A stretch of 7,825 nt of DNA from positions 1-7,825 of the forward strand of contig DATBDZ010000058.1 of NCBI GenBank assembly GCA_036276235.1. Direction: 5' to 3'. A model generated the notes under the pieces. That model was not told the origin of the DNA. It saw only the letters and a program-made list of their open reading frames with translations, and did no database searches. Positions 5,463 to 7,825 of this stretch are shown one piece after another. This DNA is from JANWHF01 sp036276235 (GTDB lineage Bacteria > Planctomycetota > Phycisphaerae > Tepidisphaerales > Tepidisphaeraceae). Positions within the stretch are counted from its first letter, which is position 1; every line of letters starts with the position of its first letter. A program made the translations under genes and the position numbers.

Positions 5463-7127
5463 ATGCGATTACGCCTGATCAGCGCGGCGATTGTCCTGAT
5501 CCTGCTGGCCGCTGGCCTGCTTCAGCTTCGCCCGCCGGCGTGCAAGGATGATCCGGGGCCTACCGAGTTCTCCTGCGAGCGCGCACTTTCCCATGTAAAG
5601 GCAATCGCAACGGTTCCGCATCCGGCTGACTCGCCGGCGAACGTTGCGGCGCGGCTGTATCTGCTGGATCAGATGCGGCATCTTGGCTTGTCGCCGCGCG
5701 AGCAAGTGAGCCGGGCGGCCACTCAGGGCCGGCTGCACACGATGCACAACCTGATCGGGCGTTTGCCCGGCACTGCGCCCGGGCCGGCGCTGATGCTGGC
5801 CTGCCATTACGATTCAGTCCCCTACGGCCCCGGCGCCGGCGATGACGGCGCCGCCGTCGGTGCGCTGCTCGAAGTCGTCCGCGCCATCCGCGCCGGCCCG
5901 CCGCTCCGCAATGAGCTGATCCTCCTGATCACAGACGGCGAGGAGCTTGGCCTTTTCGGCGCGCGAGGCCTTGCCGAGGATGATCCCCTGCTCAATGACG
6001 TCGGCCTCGCCCTTAACTTCGACGCACGCGGCACCGCTGGTCCATCAGAGCTTTTTGAAACAAGTCCGGGTAACGAAGATCTCGTTCGAGTTTTCGCATC
6101 CGCTGCCCCCGCCCCTACCGGCACCTCACTCGCCTATGACATTTATCGGCGAATGCCAAACGACACCGATTTCACGATCTTCAAACGCGCCGGGATCCGC
6201 GGGCTGAATTTCGCGTTCATCGACAACTACGTTTACTACCACACGCCGCAGGATACGGTGGCGAACCTCGACCGTCGCACGCTCAATCAGACCGGCGGCT
6301 ACGCACTGTCGCTGACGCGCGCATTCGGCAACGCCGATCTTGCCGCGATTCAACATCGCAAAGCCAAGGACGCGATCTTCTTCAATCTCATCGGCAGATC
6401 GATGATCGTCTACCCGATGGGCTGGATTTGGCCGATCACCTTCGTGCTGTGCATGCTCACGCTTGCTGGCCTGATCTTCGGTTTCGCCCGCAAACAAATT
6501 TCGATCCTTGGCCTGATTGAATCACTGCTTCGACTCGTCCTTAGCATCGCGGCTGGCGCAGGCGCGACGTGGGCCATATGGCGCTTGGCCAGCAAGGCGC
6601 TGGATCGAGGCTGGCTCGCCTCCACGCAGGGCTTCATCCTGCGGCCCTCGCCAACACCCACTGAAATCACGATCCTCGTGACTGCATTTGCAATCATTAC
6701 CATCGTAACGACGCTGCTCTTCGCGTACGGCGGGCACTGGCGCGCCCGCGAACCCGATCTGGCGGCTGCCGGCGCGATTGCGTGGACCGGGGCTGCTATT
6801 GCTGCGACCGCCCTGCTCCCCGGCGGCAGCTATCTCGCCGCCTGGCCGGCGATCTTTGCGATGATCGGCCGGCTGCTGATCGAAATTCCCGCGATCGAGA
6901 TGATTCCCTGGAGGCGCGCGGTCATCGCCCTGATCGCGTCGGCGCCGGCGATCCTGATGCTTCCGCCGTCGATTGTGACGTTCTTCACCGCGCTGACCGT
7001 CGCAAAAGGTTTCGTCGTCGCGCCGTTGATCGTCATGACAATCTGGTTGCTGATGACCGGCGGATGCGTGGATTTGATCGTCACGGGTCCTAAGCGTGAG
7101 AGCAAAGTTACGGAGTCTGCGGTCTGA
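5463..7127 (+). CDS. M28-family metallopeptidase with multipass membrane C-terminus (554 aa)
   Basis: Predicted zinc aminopeptidase anchored in the inner membrane. Residues 5-22 are an N-terminal helix or signal anchor. The peptidase domain spans about 38-300 and all M28 metal and catalytic residues are visible: His115 and Asp117 (CHYDSVP), bridging Asp127 (GAGDDG), general base Glu160 with ligand Glu161 (TDGEELG), Asp187 (NFDARG) and His260 (YYHTPQDT). About seven hydrophobic segments follow (roughly 310-340, 347-372, 400-424, 434-455, 456-475, 483-501 and 503-533). This plan of an extracytoplasmic M28 domain plus membrane tail recalls the eukaryotic ERMP1/FXNA type and its bacterial relatives. 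ATG 5463 gives a proper signal anchor, though its ribosome-binding site is weak. The natural substrate is unknown. It stands alone between two repeat-rich gaps. Confidence 0.9.
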   Translation: MRLRLISAAIVLILLAAGLLQLRPPACKDDPGPTEFSCERALSHVKAIATVPHPADSPANVAARLYLLDQMRHLGLSPREQVSRAATQGRLHTMHNLIGRLPGTAPGPALMLACHYDSVPYGPGAGDDGAAVGALLEVVRAIRAGPPLRNELILLITDGEELGLFGARGLAEDDPLLNDVGLALNFDARGTAGPSELFETSPGNEDLVRVFASAAPAPTGTSLAYDIYRRMPNDTDFTIFKRAGIRGLNFAFIDNYVYYHTPQDTVANLDRRTLNQTGGYALSLTRAFGNADLAAIQHRKAKDAIFFNLIGRSMIVYPMGWIWPITFVLCMLTLAGLIFGFARKQISILGLIESLLRLVLSIAAGAGATWAIWRLASKALDRGWLASTQGFILRPSPTPTEITILVTAFAIITIVTTLLFAYGGHWRAREPDLAAAGAIAWTGAAIAATALLPGGSYLAAWPAIFAMIGRLLIEIPAIEMIPWRRAVIALIASAPAILMLPPSIVTFFTALTVAKGFVVAPLIVMTIWLLMTGGCVDLIVTGPKRESKVTESAV

Positions 7128-7163
7128 GCGTGCGATCGCGGTATAAATCAGTCATGCGTTTGC

Positions 7164-7200
7164 AGAGGTGGACCTTCGGTCCGACCGCTACGCGGGGAAG
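7164..7200 (+). repeat. Left copy of 36-37 base inverted repeat (palindromic GGACCTTCGGTCC core)
   Basis: It runs from AGAGGTGG through GGACCTTCGGTCC and CCGCTACGCGGGG to GAAG. Its reverse complement recurs at 7649-7684 with a single base missing in the C-run. The core is itself a small palindrome with five-base arms. It lies 36 bases after the stop of the M28 peptidase gene. Confidence 0.88.
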
Positions 7201-7282
7201 CAGCATACCGTAGCGGAAATTGGAGTTCGCGCACGATCTGTAGCTGAGACTTCGTTTGCATCGCATGCAACTCTCTGGAATT

Positions 7283-7523
7283 GTCATGCTGAGTGGTCAC
7301 GTGCCTTGGGCACACCCGCGAAGCTTGGAAGATCCCACGGGCACGCTGTCGCGAGCCCATGCCACCCGATTTGGTGGTGGCGCAGCAATTTGGGTGGCAT
7401 GGGCTTGCGTAAGCATGCCCGTGGCGTTCGTAGACAACCGCCAACATTTTCGGAGCAGGTACTCCCAAGCTCTGACTGATTTGTGCGATCGGGGCCAGAT
7501 GCTTCGGAGTATCTCAGCATGAC
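7283..7523. repeat. Dispersed modular repeat, copy C, inverted, with a different inserted hairpin
   Basis: Perfect 11-base terminal inverted repeats, GTCATGCTGAG at 7283-7293 and CTCAGCATGAC at 7513-7523, bound a 241-base element. Read on the minus strand it has the same block order as copies A and B: a stem (7495-7513 with about 7458-7476), CTGCTCCGAAAATGTTGG, an inserted hairpin (7335-7424), then GCTTCGCGGGTG (complement at 7313-7324). The inserted hairpin is unrelated in sequence to the one in copy B but occupies the same slot. The element makes up the centre of the 596-base gene-free stretch between the M28 gene and the next gene. Confidence 0.85.
7335..7424. repeat. Long hairpin nested inside copy C
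   Basis: Arms 7335-7367 and 7392-7424 are 33 bases each and pair at about 29 positions, with a 24-base loop. The outer block CCACGGGCA and the inner block AGCCCATGCCACCC pair perfectly; the ten bases between them are partly mismatched. It has no coding capacity and looks like an independent palindromic repeat lodged in the host element. Confidence 0.85.
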
Positions 7524-7575
7524 AGTGCTCAAGATTCAAAGCTACTACGTAAAACCTGGCGTATTTGGTTTCAGT

Positions 7576-7605
7576 GCGCAACGCTCGGACCGAAGGTCCA
7601 GCTCT
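7576..7605 (-). repeat. Diverged partial copy of the GGACCTTCGGTCC repeat
   Basis: It matches 26 of 30 bases of the right inverted-repeat copy (7655-7684) in the same orientation, including the palindromic core GGACCGAAGGTCC (7587-7599). It lies between copy C and the right inverted repeat, so this repeat has multiplied locally more than once. Confidence 0.7.
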
Positions 7606-7648
7606 TCGGGCAGACGGAAACTGGTCCACAATATCGAAAAATGCGACA

Positions 7649-7684
7649 CTTCCCGCGTAGCGGTCGGACCGAAGGTCCACCTCT
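7649..7684 (-). repeat. Right copy of 36-37 base inverted repeat
   Basis: Reverse complement of 7164-7200 apart from one missing base. Together the two enclose 448 bases containing copy C and the diverged third copy. It ends 39 bases before the start of the carbonic-anhydrase-like gene. Confidence 0.88.
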
Positions 7685-7723
7685 CTCGACGCAACGGTTT
7701 TCGACTTAGCAACCGAGCATACG

Positions 7724-7825
7724 ATGCCCCTCTTCACACGAACACCCGGCAACTACTACCTCGCGAACAACTGCACCATCACCGGCGACGTCCGCGTCGG
7801 CGAGCTGGCCAGCTTCTGGTTTAAC
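7724..7825 (+). CDS. Gamma-carbonic-anhydrase-like left-handed beta-helix protein, 5' part only
   Basis: ATG at 7724 opens a frame that is still open at the right edge (34 residues). NCTITGDVRVGELASFWFN is the first hexapeptide-repeat turn of the gamma-carbonic anhydrase / YrdA group, where GDVxxGexaSxWxN is the hallmark, and it stands at the usual distance from the N-terminus. The zinc histidines and the rest of the helix lie outside the window. It therefore cannot be said whether this is an active carbonic anhydrase or an acyltransferase-like relative. The ribosome-binding site is weak (GAG six bases before the ATG). Confidence 0.72.
   Translation, partial: MPLFTRTPGNYYLANNCTITGDVRVGELASFWFN

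Noticed and set aside
2702..7523. CRISPR array
   Set aside because: The repeats are few, far apart, in mixed orientation and internally palindromic, with no regular spacers and no cas genes.
7297..7752. 151-residue minus-strand and overlapping plus-strand frames in the last intergenic region
   Set aside because: They run through inverted repeats and repeat copy C, with no ribosome-binding site or domain; the open reading reflects GC-rich repeat sequence.

Overview
The window comes from a GC-rich, repeat-laden bacterial chromosome. It carries ordinary single-copy housekeeping and envelope genes separated by intergenic regions full of structured repeats. Three things fit a Planctomycetota or related PVC or soil lineage best: word-like A/T and G/A hairpin repeats, dispersed elements ending in GTCATnCTGAG, and small secreted proteins with TGTW and KQDGxKVTGT motifs. 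That placement is an inference from style, not from a marker gene. There is no rRNA, tRNA, transposase, phage gene or CRISPR array.

Left part (1-1506): a small membrane-anchored protein resembling DUF4359 runs off the left edge on the minus strand. It is divergent from a 62-residue zinc-ribbon protein with one membrane helix (441-629). That gene converges on a short-chain dehydrogenase/reductase (730-1506, minus), and an AT-rich hairpin repeat (646-724) fills the gap between the two.

Middle part (1573-3442): divergent from the dehydrogenase is a two-gene unit. coaD encodes phosphopantetheine adenylyltransferase of coenzyme A synthesis. Its stop codon overlaps the GTG start of an HD-superfamily predicted phosphohydrolase (COG4339-like). 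After repeat copy A (2702-2839) comes a minus-strand membrane protein with a bacterial PH domain (bPH2) and a TTG start.

Right part (3765-7825): two consecutive plus-strand genes encode secreted paralogues, the first with a 14-glycine run. An elaborate hairpin followed by T residues lies between them. Repeat copy B (5141-5348) then leads to a 554-residue M28 metallopeptidase with a multipass membrane tail. Next is a 596-base gene-free stretch holding repeat copy C inside a pair of 36-37 base inverted repeats. Last is the start of a gamma-carbonic-anhydrase-like left-handed beta-helix protein, cut by the right edge.

The most unusual content is the repeats. Three copies (A, B and C) share a plan: terminal inverted repeats, a stem, a variable slot, and a GCTTCGCGGGTG block. 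In B and C the slot holds two different, unrelated hairpin cassettes, and in A it is empty. This looks like a modular, nested family of non-coding elements.
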